A stretch of 64,000 nt of DNA from Exiguobacterium sp018617385 (GTDB taxonomy: Bacteria; Bacillota; Bacilli; Exiguobacteriales; Exiguobacteriaceae), in contig NZ_JACSKA010000001.1 of NCBI RefSeq assembly GCF_018617385.1, forward strand, positions 1,302,001 through 1,366,000, in the 5' to 3' direction. Made by a program: the position numbers and the translations under genes. The notes beneath the pieces are model-generated. The model saw only the letters and a list, made by a program, of their open reading frames with translations, ran no database searches and had not been told where the DNA came from. Of the stretch, positions 25,203 through 34,146 are shown piece after piece (positions within the stretch are counted from its first letter, which is position 1; each line of letters starts with the position of its first letter).

Positions 25203-25904
25203 ATGTTGAATCAAATGCAAAAGAAAACAACTCCCATTTGGACATGGAATCAGTTCGCAATTACGATGGTTCTTCTATTCGGAGTGACGCCCCTACTTAT
25301 CGAGCGACACTTACACAACTTTCTAGAACAGTCATGGGGAAACACCCTCTATTCAGGAACAAGTATCGGTCTATTGTTAGCCCTAGTATTTATGACTGTC
25401 CTCTACTTCGTCGCGATACGTCCTCAAGCGTTATCTATCGAAACGCTAGGACTTCGTCACATTTCTTGGAAAGATGCGGGCATCATCCTTCTATGGACAA
25501 TTGTGTTAATTGTACTCAGTATCGTCATCGTCATAGTCCAATCATATTTCGGTATCGGTACATCGAACACAAAAACAGAGAGTTTACAAAGTGACTTGTC
25601 GATTATCTCCATACTGATTGCGTTTGGATCGGCGGCTATCGTTTCACCGATCTATGAAGAAATCTTTTATCGTGGGTTCTTATACCGCTTCTTTCAAGAA
25701 CGATTTGGTGTTGGGATCGGGATGATCGTAAGTGCTGGAATATTCACTCTCGCTCATTTACCGACGACAAACACGTTACTCGTCAATTTTGTATCGGGAC
25801 TAGTGTTCGCTTGGGTATATGAACGGACCAACTCTATCTATTCCAGCATGCTCATCCATGGCACCTTTAATGGGCTAGCCGTTCTATTGACTGCATTGGC
25901 ATGA
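25203..25904 (+). CDS. CPBP-family intramembrane metalloprotease-like protein
   Basis: The 233-aa protein has about six to seven helices with the CPBP (Abi) motifs: 'EEIFYRG' near residue 156, 'AHLPTT' for the second conserved histidine and 'HGTFNG' near the C-terminus. In Firmicutes such proteins give bacteriocin immunity, process peptides or cleave prenylated substrates. GGAGG lies seven bases before ATG 25203. Expression should depend on the MerR-type promoter at 25142-25172, and the presumed regulator gene is convergent just downstream, separated by five bases. Confidence 0.88.
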   Translation: MLNQMQKKTTPIWTWNQFAITMVLLFGVTPLLIERHLHNFLEQSWGNTLYSGTSIGLLLALVFMTVLYFVAIRPQALSIETLGLRHISWKDAGIILLWTIVLIVLSIVIVIVQSYFGIGTSNTKTESLQSDLSIISILIAFGSAAIVSPIYEEIFYRGFLYRFFQERFGVGIGMIVSAGIFTLAHLPTTNTLLVNFVSGLVFAWVYERTNSIYSSMLIHGTFNGLAVLLTALA

Positions 25905-25909
25905 GGGAA

Positions 25910-26635
25910 TCAGTCTTGATATAGTGAATCAATATAGGCAAGAATCGATGCATCGATTGGATACAGTCCTAATTCATTCGATGCATCAGTTGATTTTCGA
26001 ATCTTCCAAAATGATTCAATCAATTGTTGATTGTCTCCAAATGTCTCGTCTGTTAACCAAGTCAAATCTTCTTTAAGAATTTGGGCTTCTTTTGAGGAAG
26101 GGGCGACCCCGCGTTCGATTAGAATTTCGGTTCTCCGAATCAAGTTGATCCACTTTTTCGTATCATGTTCACCGTCTTCTAATTTAGGTAAACTTGCTTG
26201 CAATGAATCAGACTCTTCTTCCGTAAAATAGTCCCTCCATTGTTTCCGGTCATTTGATTTAGCTTGAATAGTTTGCAGTTTCGTCCAATCGATTTTTTCA
26301 TTTTCAAGCTTCATGGATTGAAGGAGCGTGACCGTATGGTTCTGCGCCTGCTTCAATTCCTCTATCTTTTCTTCTAACGAGAACAAATGGGCGGACAAGA
26401 TGCTTGTAAGAGATTCCTCATTTAAGATTCTCCGAATCTCATCGAGCGGGACGGTCATCGATTTTAAAAGCATGATTTTTTGAAGCCGAAACATTTCGTC
26501 ATCACTATAAAATCGTTTCTGTACATCGTTCGTATACGAGGGGGTGACCAAATTGATTTGGTCATAGTATCGAAGCGTACGCACAGACACGTTCAGTTTT
26601 CTTGCGACCTCTCCCGTTGAATAGTGTCTAGCCAA
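25910..26635 (-). CDS. MerR-family regulator with a TipAS-like effector domain
   Basis: The 241-aa protein opens with a MerR winged HTH ('YSTGEVARKLNVSVRTLRYYDQINLV'), followed by the long dimerisation helix (about residues 75-115). The C-terminal 120 residues ('DYFTEEESDSLQAS...') resemble the TipAS antibiotic-recognition domain that binds thiopeptides and other drugs. It probably activates the CPBP gene through the operator at 25147-25163. The gene lies tail to tail with its likely target. Confidence 0.85.
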   Translation of the reverse strand: MARHYSTGEVARKLNVSVRTLRYYDQINLVTPSYTNDVQKRFYSDDEMFRLQKIMLLKSMTVPLDEIRRILNEESLTSILSAHLFSLEEKIEELKQAQNHTVTLLQSMKLENEKIDWTKLQTIQAKSNDRKQWRDYFTEEESDSLQASLPKLEDGEHDTKKWINLIRRTEILIERGVAPSSKEAQILKEDLTWLTDETFGDNQQLIESFWKIRKSTDASNELGLYPIDASILAYIDSLYQD

Positions 26636-26658
26636 CGTGTAGCCCTCCTTATAATACG

Positions 26659-27636
26659 TTATGTGTATGTCCGTAGTAGCTGTCCGATCAATCCTTCGAG
26701 TTGATGAACCCCTTCATTCCGATTTGACAAACAAATGAAACTTTTTGAAGAGTCTTTCTCCATCACGAGTATGCTTTGAAACCCGATTCCCCAACCGAAT
26801 GAGAATCCCTTACCTGGCTTGTTGGGATTTATAAATAGACCATGTCCTACTTCGGCATTTGTAGAAGATGGTGTGAATAAAACCCTTCTTGACTCCTTAC
26901 TCAAGAAGCCTTCTGTCGTAATTGCGTTGACGAGCGTCGCTAAATCGGAAGCCGTTGTCCAAAGTCCACTCGCTGCAGGATAAGGATAATAACATGACTT
27001 TGAAGAGACGACTGACCCGTTTGGTTCAATCCCGATAACGCCATACTTCTCTATCCTCTCTAAATCATACGAACTTGAGTTCATATCGAGCGGTGCAAAG
27101 ATGTATTCAGTCATGATTTTTTCAAATGTAGAAGACATGCATTGCTCAATCGCATGTTGGAGTAAACAGTAACCTGCATCTGAATAGTGGAACGTCCCGA
27201 CTTCCTGTGACTGGACAAACATCGGTCGCTCATAATAGGATGTGTTGCCTAATATCATCTCTTCCATCGAAGGAATTTCTTCATATTGAACCATCGTCCC
27301 GAACTGATGAGGCGAATCGATTATGCCAGCCTGATGTTGGATGAGCTGTCGGATTGTGATCTGTAAAGGAATCCCATTTTCGTCATTCAATGTGAAGGAA
27401 GAGAAATAATCATTGATTTCCGAGTTTAAATTTAACTTCTGATCTTCAACGAGCTTCAAAATGAGAATCACCGTTACAAATTTACTGATTGAACAGGCGG
27501 CGAACATCCTGCCTTCACAAGAGACGTCTCCCAATTGAAATGCGGACAACTCCCTTCTTTCAGTGATAGTTGCCAAATCTAAATTTGATACATGGTGCTC
27601 CTCCATCCATTCGCTAATCATTTCTCGAGTGAACAT
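26659..27636 (-). CDS. Serine hydrolase of the beta-lactamase class C family
   Basis: The 325-aa protein has the SxxK motif 'SISK' near residue 50 within 'FAACSISKFVTVIL', and 'HYSDAGYCLL' in the place of the YxN motif. This Y-S-D form is seen in class C-like esterases and peptidases. No signal peptide is visible, so it is probably cytoplasmic. It overlaps the end of the upstream SDR gene by 23 bp, indicating coupling. The substrate is unknown. Confidence 0.8.
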   Translation of the reverse strand: MFTREMISEWMEEHHVSNLDLATITERRELSAFQLGDVSCEGRMFAACSISKFVTVILILKLVEDQKLNLNSEINDYFSSFTLNDENGIPLQITIRQLIQHQAGIIDSPHQFGTMVQYEEIPSMEEMILGNTSYYERPMFVQSQEVGTFHYSDAGYCLLQHAIEQCMSSTFEKIMTEYIFAPLDMNSSSYDLERIEKYGVIGIEPNGSVVSSKSCYYPYPAASGLWTTASDLATLVNAITTEGFLSKESRRVLFTPSSTNAEVGHGLFINPNKPGKGFSFGWGIGFQSILVMEKDSSKSFICLSNRNEGVHQLEGLIGQLLRTYT

Positions 27637-28159
27637 TTACGTCATCCTTTCGTGTACCAATCAATCGATAGTCGTCTTGGTTCTGCATAGCATCGAGAAC
27701 CCCTTTCACAATCTCGTCATGTGTCAACCAACGGACAGATGCCATCTCATGTATTTCACCTAATTGGACTTGTCGATATGTTTGTTGTGCATGGAGACAT
27801 AGACACCTCTTCTCATATTCCGGATTCGCCCGGCTACCTAAAATATGTATCACCTCTGAATTTTCCGAATGATCCAAAATGAGTTGCATCGCTCTCCCTG
27901 AGCCACGATGCACCCAGGCGATGACTCGATCAAATGGACCTCTTTGTTTCACTGCGTACTGTAGTGCGTTTGAAAGTGCTTCCTCCTCGCGATAGTCAAC
28001 AATCAGTGGATGACACGTTTCAGGATTTCGTTGTACGACGCTTGCCATTTTTTCTTTATTTCGTCCAATGACCGTAACATTATGTTCGATTGCCAAATAA
28101 GATGCGAGTCCTGCCAACATACCTGTCCCTCCGACAATCAATATATGTTTTCGATTCAT
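27614..28159 (-). CDS. Short-chain dehydrogenase-like protein
   Basis: The 181-aa protein starts with a nucleotide-binding turn 'ILIVGGTGMLAGLASYLA' and contains 'GRNKEKM', as in NADP-binding SDRs. It is shorter than classical SDRs (about 250 aa) and lacks a clear YxxxK catalytic pair, so it could be a binding rather than catalytic protein. It is the first gene of a two-gene unit with the serine hydrolase and is divergent from the GGDEF-like gene. Confidence 0.72.
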   Translation of the reverse strand: MNRKHILIVGGTGMLAGLASYLAIEHNVTVIGRNKEKMASVVQRNPETCHPLIVDYREEEALSNALQYAVKQRGPFDRVIAWVHRGSGRAMQLILDHSENSEVIHILGSRANPEYEKRCLCLHAQQTYRQVQLGEIHEMASVRWLTHDEIVKGVLDAMQNQDDYRLIGTRKDDVNVHSRND

Positions 28160-28252
28160 GCCACCACCTCATTTTCCATTATACACCAATCATTCACTCT
28201 TCTTTTCCTATAGAAGTGTTCGGAAACATTCACGTCTTTTCAAAAATAAGCC

Positions 28253-28308
28253 TTTCATAATCGAGTGAATCACTTATAATGAATCAAGTGTTCAAATCGG
28301 TTTGAACA
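28253..28308 (+). promoter_or_regulatory. Promoter with a downstream palindromic operator
   Basis: A TTTCAT (28253-28258) and TATAAT (28275-28280) pair at 16 bp precedes the GGDEF-like gene. Eight bases past the -10 box lies the perfect inverted repeat TGTTCAAA-TCGG-TTTGAACA (28289-28308), a position where a repressor would block initiation. The binding protein is unknown. Confidence 0.6.
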
Positions 28309-28376
28309 ATCACTATTTTGGAAAATGGATAATAGTGTAACGATTTCAATTTATTTCTTTTAAGAGGAGGATACCT

Positions 28377-29192
28377 ATGAGACTCTGGACAACGATGTCA
28401 CTACAATTGATTGCACTCATCGTTGTATCGTTGGCATGTAGTATTCTATTTTCCTCTCTGCTGATCATGAATCATTTACCTGTTTGGTGGATGATCTGTA
28501 TTCCGATTCTTTATCTTTCAACGTTGCTCATTCATCGCGGGTCTGGTGTACTCATTCTGTTCGGATTCGCAGCTTACTTTTTAATCACCATGCCTGTGTA
28601 TGCGACTGCCGCTACTGCGCAACTGTATATTTTATTACTATTTGCGGTTTTGACGGGTCTGTCTTACTGGCTTCAAGTCATCCTGTTCCATGCCCAGTTT
28701 GCACTAAAGGTTGCGGAAGCGAGAGTCAGTCAGTTGATTGCGGTAGACCCGGAGACCGGTTTTGATAACCGAGATCGTTTTTTGATGGATATAGAGGCTG
28801 AACGGGATCGGTTGATTCGCCACGGTGAGACGTTCGTGGTGTCATTCATCACATTGCCCATTCTCAATCATTTTGAAAAACGGTATGGTTCATCCGAATA
28901 TGAGTGGTTTTTAGACTATTTTAGTGACGAACTTCACGAAGCGACTCGACGAACGGACAAGAAGTATCGGGTGGCGCAAGACACATTCGCCATGATTTTC
29001 CCTCGAACCTCAATTGATAATGCACATATTGTACATGAACGAATCAGACCACTATTATTAGAGTATTCACGTCAAAACGGCGATTCGCTCACTGTTGAAT
29101 GCTCAGACAAATCGTTTGAGGTGAACTTGGAGAACGCAACCATACGATTAGAAGAAATTTATCGGTATGTCGAATCAAAGACTAAAAAATGA
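28377..29192 (+). CDS. Membrane protein with a degenerate GGDEF domain
   Basis: The 271-aa protein has about four to five N-terminal helices (residues 5-110) and a C-terminal domain patterned like a diguanylate cyclase: 'DPETGFDNRDRFLMDIEAE' matches the D-x-LTGLxNR start. The active-site loop reads 'YRVAQDTFAMIFPRTS' where 'xRxGGDEFxxxxP' is expected, so GGDEF has become AQDTF. It is unlikely to make c-di-GMP and may bind it or act as a scaffold. GAGGAGG precedes ATG 28377. A PilZ-type protein is encoded at 52542. Confidence 0.72.
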   Translation: MRLWTTMSLQLIALIVVSLACSILFSSLLIMNHLPVWWMICIPILYLSTLLIHRGSGVLILFGFAAYFLITMPVYATAATAQLYILLLFAVLTGLSYWLQVILFHAQFALKVAEARVSQLIAVDPETGFDNRDRFLMDIEAERDRLIRHGETFVVSFITLPILNHFEKRYGSSEYEWFLDYFSDELHEATRRTDKKYRVAQDTFAMIFPRTSIDNAHIVHERIRPLLLEYSRQNGDSLTVECSDKSFEVNLENATIRLEEIYRYVESKTKK

Positions 29193-29215
29193 GTTCAATC
29201 GTGAACTCATTTTTT
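29184..29215. terminator. Bidirectional terminator
   Basis: TGAGTTCA (29190-29197) and TGAACTCA (29202-29209) form a perfect stem, flanked by six A and six T residues. It ends the GGDEF-like gene and also covers the stop codon of the convergent VOC-protein gene. Confidence 0.9.
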
Positions 29216-29896
29216 GATGGAGTGAATATGAAATTCGAGTTTCTCATCCATTTCGACGATGTATTGTTGATCAAGTACCATCTGAATCGGGCTCGGAATC
29301 GACAATTTTGGTGAAAAGAGCCAAACGCGCCCTCGAGGTAAAAGCAGCATGTATGTATCGTGATTTGGAGGACCCATGAAATTTAAATGACGGGGGTCGA
29401 TTGAGTTCCCATCTCGCCGTCTAACTCCAAGTGTCTCAAGCGCCGTTGCGACGAGAGACGGGTCTTCTACCGTCAAACTCATTTCGCCGATTCCAAGAAA
29501 CTCATTTGACGAAAAGGACTCGATGTTATTTTCCGGATTAATCGAATGTCGAGCAATCAACTCGATGACATTCTCGTCCGCGTCGTAAAAATAAAGCGAT
29601 GATGCATCGATCCCTTCGAAATAGATTTCATCCTCCCCTTCCTCGGTCAAAAGCGGGACACGTGACATGATCCATTCCTTCGCTTCTTTGAACCGGTTAG
29701 CCGGAATATTGATCGCGAAATGGTACTGTCGCTCTTGCTCCGTTATAGCCTCTTGAAATATCAATGTATCTTCTCCTAATTCGATTTGAAAGCGGGTCGA
29801 ATTTTCGTCAACAACGGATAGTCCAAGCTTCTCCACATAAAAACGTTTCATTTCGTCGAGCCGGTTCGTATAGAGCATGGCTTCTGTGATTCTCAT
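29207..29896 (-). CDS. VOC-family (glyoxalase/dioxygenase fold) protein
   Basis: The 229-aa protein has two VOC modules: the first starts 'ITEAMLYTNRLDEMKRFYVEKLGLSVV', the second 'GEMSLTVEDPSLVATALETLGV'. Metalloenzymes of this fold include glyoxalases, dioxygenases and fosfomycin-resistance proteins; the exact reaction is unknown. ATG 29896 is chosen because GGAGGG precedes it by five bases, although the frame is open further upstream. Confidence 0.82.
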   Translation of the reverse strand: MRITEAMLYTNRLDEMKRFYVEKLGLSVVDENSTRFQIELGEDTLIFQEAITEQERQYHFAINIPANRFKEAKEWIMSRVPLLTEEGEDEIYFEGIDASSLYFYDADENVIELIARHSINPENNIESFSSNEFLGIGEMSLTVEDPSLVATALETLGVRRRDGNSIDPRHLNFMGPPNHDTYMLLLPRGRVWLFSPKLSIPSPIQMVLDQQYIVEMDEKLEFHIHSIKK

Positions 29897-29928
29897 AAAA
29901 TCCCTCCTCATATTCCTCATGTTTTTGC

Positions 29929-30684
29929 TTATCTATGTGACTTGATGGCTCGCTTGTATTTTTGGTATAGTGACCAATTCATATTCATCCCTAGTAAATC
30001 AAAGCAACAATCTTCTTTCCACGTAATCGGATTGAAACCAGTCTTTAACGCTACGTGACTCTTGCCTGAATCATCAAAATTCAGAGTCAATTGTGCCACA
30101 CCCTTCTCAATATAGGTTTTAGCCAATCTCGGATTATGCCGGCTGTAATGCTCACCTAGAGAAAAATATGGCTGTACTGCCCACGGACATCGCTCAATTG
30201 CCATTTGAAGATATTCGCGCTCTTTATGTCGTAGCACCTTTGAAACGCTTAGACAAATCAATGCAGAAACTTCAGGTGTTGCTACTTCAATCAATCGATT
30301 CGCCACTTCAATGATTTCCTCGTCTATCTCAAAATCATTCCATCCCATATCATACAATGCCAAGGCAAAATAGAAGAGTTTATCTGGATGGTATGAAAAG
30401 GCGGTTCGGCAAAATGCATTCACTCGATCATAATCTTCAATCCGATCCAACCGTTCGTAACCAATAAGCAAATCCCAGCGATATGATTCGGTCGGATCGA
30501 GCAGCACATAGTCAATTAACAGCTGCTCGATGTCCGGTGTGTCGCGCATGAATTGTTCAAGTTCTTTGAATCGTTTGTCGTGAACAAGTAACTCGATTCG
30601 CTCCAACATCTTCTGCTGAACCGAAGTGAGCGCTTGATTTCCTGAGTACAAATCGAAAATCAAAGATGACTTTAATTGACTCAC
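29929..30684 (-). CDS. Hypothetical protein with TPR-like helical repeats
   Basis: The 251-aa soluble protein is almost all helical, with repeating pairs such as 'FAYHPDKLFYFALALYDMG'-like and 'RCPWAVQPYFSLGEHYSRHN', as in tetratricopeptide-type folds. No catalytic motif is seen. It lies 14 bp after a DUF2199 gene in the same direction, so the two are likely cotranscribed. Function unknown. Confidence 0.6.
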   Translation of the reverse strand: MSQLKSSLIFDLYSGNQALTSVQQKMLERIELLVHDKRFKELEQFMRDTPDIEQLLIDYVLLDPTESYRWDLLIGYERLDRIEDYDRVNAFCRTAFSYHPDKLFYFALALYDMGWNDFEIDEEIIEVANRLIEVATPEVSALICLSVSKVLRHKEREYLQMAIERCPWAVQPYFSLGEHYSRHNPRLAKTYIEKGVAQLTLNFDDSGKSHVALKTGFNPITWKEDCCFDLLGMNMNWSLYQKYKRAIKSHR

Positions 30685-30698
30685 CCTGATTTCCTCCT

Positions 30699-31226
30699 TT
30701 ATCCGCTACGTTCAACGAGTCGGAATAGATCATTGACCCGCGACCTTGTGATACCATTCCGCTGCTCCATTGCAAGAGGATGATTCGTTGGTTCGAGTTC
30801 AATCAATGGACGTAGTCCGACTCCACGCATATATACGTTTGTCTTTAGATTGATGGTATCTGGATAGATGGGAAGATCCGTCGATAACCAGCCGAACATC
30901 GGGCCGAGGTCTACACGAGCTGGTTCATCCCATAAATCGATGACTTTGAAAAAGTTATCCGGACTGAGTGATACCCAGACATTCCAGATGAAAGGATCGT
31001 CTTCTCCAATGATCGGGAGTTCGAGGCATCCGTTGATAAAGAAATGAGCTTCATCGAGGACGCAAATATCATCTGTCAAAACGACGCGCTTCTTCATCTC
31101 CCGTTTCGATAGGCCGTCTAATACTGATGGCATGATCGATCCAAAGCCGACTGTATGTTCTTTACTCGTGCCACATATCGAGCAGTTGCAATCACTCTTG
31201 TGTTTTCGTTTGAAAAGGTATCTCAT
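30699..31226 (-). CDS. DUF2199 domain protein
   Basis: The 175-aa protein has an N-terminal CxC/CxxC cluster ('CNCSICG') and a body containing 'EAHFFINGCLELPIIG' and 'FIWNVWVSLSP', which match DUF2199. The role of the family is unknown; the cysteines suggest metal binding. The start is uncertain: an ATG at 31226 or a GTG two codons earlier, neither with a strong ribosome site. Confidence 0.75.
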   Translation of the reverse strand: MRYLFKRKHKSDCNCSICGTSKEHTVGFGSIMPSVLDGLSKREMKKRVVLTDDICVLDEAHFFINGCLELPIIGEDDPFIWNVWVSLSPDNFFKVIDLWDEPARVDLGPMFGWLSTDLPIYPDTINLKTNVYMRGVGLRPLIELEPTNHPLAMEQRNGITRSRVNDLFRLVERSG

Positions 31227-31322
31227 AAGCACTCGCTTTCTAATTCCAGTTTCATTAGTGGTATGTGAAATAAACTAATTCATTTTACACGTATTTCATT
31301 TTTTATAGGAAATCACGGTTTG

Positions 31323-31961
31323 TTAGACGAATGTAGTAACTCTTGAATCAGTCTCTAACACTCGCGTCCGCGTATCATTTTTAGATAAAAACACTTCTTC
31401 CCCATTTTCATCAAAGCAATATGCGATTGGAATCGAGATTCCACAATTTCGATACGATCCATCCGCGTGACTCGTTCCGATAATCATCGTTTTTCGTTCC
31501 ATTGCAATTTTTCTCGCTTCTTCCGTCCACTCCGTGAATTGTTCCTCACTAAACATCCCGACCCCGATTGGATTGAATATGATTGATAGATGCTCATGAC
31601 CCTTCAATCCTTCAACCCCCATAAAAATCTCCCTGCACAGTAAATATCCGTATTCTTCTGCTCCATCTGTGGCACTTGATGGCATGAACAAGAACTCATT
31701 TTCAGGCGTTTTCCGTCGCGTTAACAACGTCTCACCATTCTTATTTACAATGAGAACCCTGTCTTTATTCGTGTCATCTCGATACCCTAAAACAATCGTT
31801 GTGTCGAATTGGATTGCTAAATCACTCAGCTCATCCAATTCTCTATATGTACAATATCCCTCTGGATAGAGAATCAAGTCCACCGTAGGGTTCGACTCAA
31901 TCTCTCCCTTCAGTTGCATAAGATCTTGTTCCATCTTCGGTTGTCCGATCAATATATTCAT
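31323..31961 (-). CDS. Carbon-nitrogen hydrolase (nitrilase superfamily), compact form
   Basis: The 212-aa protein has the Glu-Lys-Cys triad of nitrilases: E34 in 'LYPEGY', K84 in 'RRKTPENE' and C109 in 'LLCREIF'. It is shorter than most members (about 260-300 aa), with a trimmed C-terminus. Such enzymes are amidases or nitrilases acting on small amides. ATG 31961 begins the conserved 'MNILIGQP' strand, while the frame stays open 15 codons upstream. It stands alone. Confidence 0.78.
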   Translation of the reverse strand: MNILIGQPKMEQDLMQLKGEIESNPTVDLILYPEGYCTYRELDELSDLAIQFDTTIVLGYRDDTNKDRVLIVNKNGETLLTRRKTPENEFLFMPSSATDGAEEYGYLLCREIFMGVEGLKGHEHLSIIFNPIGVGMFSEEQFTEWTEEARKIAMERKTMIIGTSHADGSYRNCGISIPIAYCFDENGEEVFLSKNDTRTRVLETDSRVTTFV

Positions 31962-32076
31962 CTCTACTCGCCCGCTCTCATTGATTCGTCTAGTCGGTGA
32001 ATCCATTCATATGTAAGTGAGGTTCTCGACCAAACCTCACGATAAAGTCTGATACTTCTCTCTATATTACCATCTA

Positions 32077-33003
32077 TCATCTGATTGATTCTTCATTGAT
32101 TTTCACCACTACATTCCCAACCTTTGTCCCTTGATCGACGTATCGGTGTGCCTCGACAATCTCATCTAGCGAATAAACCGAATCAATGACGGGTTGTAGC
32201 TCTCCTGCTTCAAACAGTTCGTTTAAAAACATCAAGTCCTCTTTTCGTTCGCTCGCCGGTCCCTGTCCCGCGACGGAACTGAACGCACCATTCTCTGCCA
32301 CGTGTTTTTTGGCTAGTCGTTTATCAATTTTCCCCGAAGCGTCAAAGACGGCATCATACGTACCCAAATCACGGTCATATCCTTCTCTCGAATAATCCAC
32401 GACTACATCTGCCCCGAGCCGCTTCACGAGCTCGATGTTCCGTTTATGGCATACCGCAGTCACATGAACGCCGTAGTGCTTCGCTATCTGTACGGCTGTC
32501 GAACCGACAGCACCCGCTCCACCATAAATGAGAACGTTCGTCGCTCGCTCGATACGTGCCTTCCGTAAAAAATGTAGTGCAGTCGTCCCACCAAATGGTA
32601 GCGCCGCTGCCTCGATAAAGCTGGCATGGGTCGGCATCTGAAACACACATTTCGATTCGTTCACGCATGCAAACTCCGCATAACCACCAAAACGCATCCC
32701 AGTAAGGGCATAGACGTTTTCTCCGACCTGAAAGTTTTTCACACTGTTGCCTGTTTCTACGACAGTACCTGCCAACACGACACCGAGAATCGGTTGACGT
32801 GGCGCCTTAAACCCAACAACTAATCGCATCGGTAGTTTTCCTAATGCTGGAACGTCTAGTGCGCGGAGGCGTCGGTCTCCCGAGTGGACGGCCGATGCAT
32901 GGACTTGAATCAGGATCTCATTGCTTTTCGGCTTCGGTTGATGCACTTCTTGAATGACGAGTACTTCCGGTGGCCCATACGCGGTACAAATCGCAGCTTT
33001 CAT
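32077..33003 (-). CDS. Zinc-independent medium-chain alcohol dehydrogenase (quinone reductase-like)
   Basis: The 308-aa protein has an N-terminal GroES-like part ('HQPKPKSNEILIQVHASAVHSGDRRLR') and a Rossmann domain with 'LIYGGAGAVGSTAVQIAKHYG'. The zinc-binding cysteines of classical ADHs are missing, and the NADPH-binding loop fits the QOR/MDR subfamily. It likely reduces quinones or enones with NADPH. The gene is monocistronic. The function is clear at family level only. Confidence 0.88.
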   Translation of the reverse strand: MKAAICTAYGPPEVLVIQEVHQPKPKSNEILIQVHASAVHSGDRRLRALDVPALGKLPMRLVVGFKAPRQPILGVVLAGTVVETGNSVKNFQVGENVYALTGMRFGGYAEFACVNESKCVFQMPTHASFIEAAALPFGGTTALHFLRKARIERATNVLIYGGAGAVGSTAVQIAKHYGVHVTAVCHKRNIELVKRLGADVVVDYSREGYDRDLGTYDAVFDASGKIDKRLAKKHVAENGAFSSVAGQGPASERKEDLMFLNELFEAGELQPVIDSVYSLDEIVEAHRYVDQGTKVGNVVVKINEESIR

Positions 33004-33102
33004 ATCGATTCACTCCATTCATAAATTGACACCTCAATCTGTTATACACGTTCCCTCAAACAAGACCGTTCAGTCCATTCGACATAGAAAAACCGGATCA
33101 TA

Positions 33103-34146
33103 TCATACGATATCATCCGGTTCCTTCCTTAATGACACAGTCGAATCAACGAGGGTGAACGGATTCGAAAGGGAAGCAGCTGCCGCTTCCGATTGTGCTA
33201 GACTTGCCTCGGTCACCACCGGTTCTTGACGTCTGAGCTTAAATGCTCGCTCGAGACGGCTCGTCAACAAGTTGAAAATAAAGATGAGCGCAGCAAGTGA
33301 CATGGCCGGGACGAGAAACAGGTGATTCGTCATCCATGTCATCGCAGTGAACTGTCTGAAATAATACCCGAACATCGAAGACCACTCATAGACGGTCGGC
33401 ATAATCCCTTCATGTAACATGACCGTTCCTCCGAAGAAAATCCCAAACAGTGAGAGATGAATAAGCAACATGAGCGTCTGGACAAACTGTTGCATGAAGA
33501 CGATCACGAGGGTTGGGACGAGATGCGGGAATAGATGCAATCTCACACGGTGCCAGACACTGCCACCAAGCGTCTGAGCCACGATCATGAACTCTTGTTG
33601 AAGCAATTGTCGAATCTCTGTGATGAGGTATAACGTGACGGCCGGTAATCCGAGAACGACTAAGACGATTAGTTCAATCCTTACTCGATCCCATAATGGA
33701 GGCACCTGTGTCGAATCATAGAAGGTCAGTGTTCCTACCAACATCATCAATGCGATCAATGATATCGGTAGAATCAAAAAGCCGTCCAATAGCGTTTTAA
33801 AGAATTGATTTAAGCGAGTTCCCCTGAAAGCAAGGGGAATGCCAATCAATAGTCCGATGACCATCCGTCCGAATGCGACGAGCGCACAGATGCCAACGGT
33901 CCACTTAAAACCTTCCACGAGCATTTGGAATAAATCATATCCCGCATTATCCGTCCCGAGCCATTGATATTTTGACGGTTCTAATGGTGGGATTCCGATG
34001 AGTCTCCCTTCATCAGAGTAGAGCATGAGGGTTTGATCTACGTTCCCATCACGAAACACGGTATTTCCAAAACTCATCAACAATAGACCCGCTACGATGA
34101 CAAAGCAGAAGAGAAAAATTGGGTCACGCATTAATACTCGACGCAT
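33103..34146 (-). CDS. Opp/Dpp-type ABC permease, second subunit (OppC-like)
   Basis: The 347-aa membrane protein has an N-terminal helix, a long periplasm-facing loop ('EPSKYQWLGTDNAGYDLFQMLVEG', typical of OppC/DppC) and five further helices with an EAA-type loop around 'QTLGGSVWHRVRLHLFPHL'. ATG 34146 follows GGAGGG and overlaps the stop of the first permease gene by one base (TGATG). Together they would form the channel of a peptide or nickel importer. No ATPase or binding protein gene is nearby. Confidence 0.85.
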   Translation of the reverse strand: MRRVLMRDPIFLFCFVIVAGLLLMSFGNTVFRDGNVDQTLMLYSDEGRLIGIPPLEPSKYQWLGTDNAGYDLFQMLVEGFKWTVGICALVAFGRMVIGLLIGIPLAFRGTRLNQFFKTLLDGFLILPISLIALMMLVGTLTFYDSTQVPPLWDRVRIELIVLVVLGLPAVTLYLITEIRQLLQQEFMIVAQTLGGSVWHRVRLHLFPHLVPTLVIVFMQQFVQTLMLLIHLSLFGIFFGGTVMLHEGIMPTVYEWSSMFGYYFRQFTAMTWMTNHLFLVPAMSLAALIFIFNLLTSRLERAFKLRRQEPVVTEASLAQSEAAAASLSNPFTLVDSTVSLRKEPDDIV

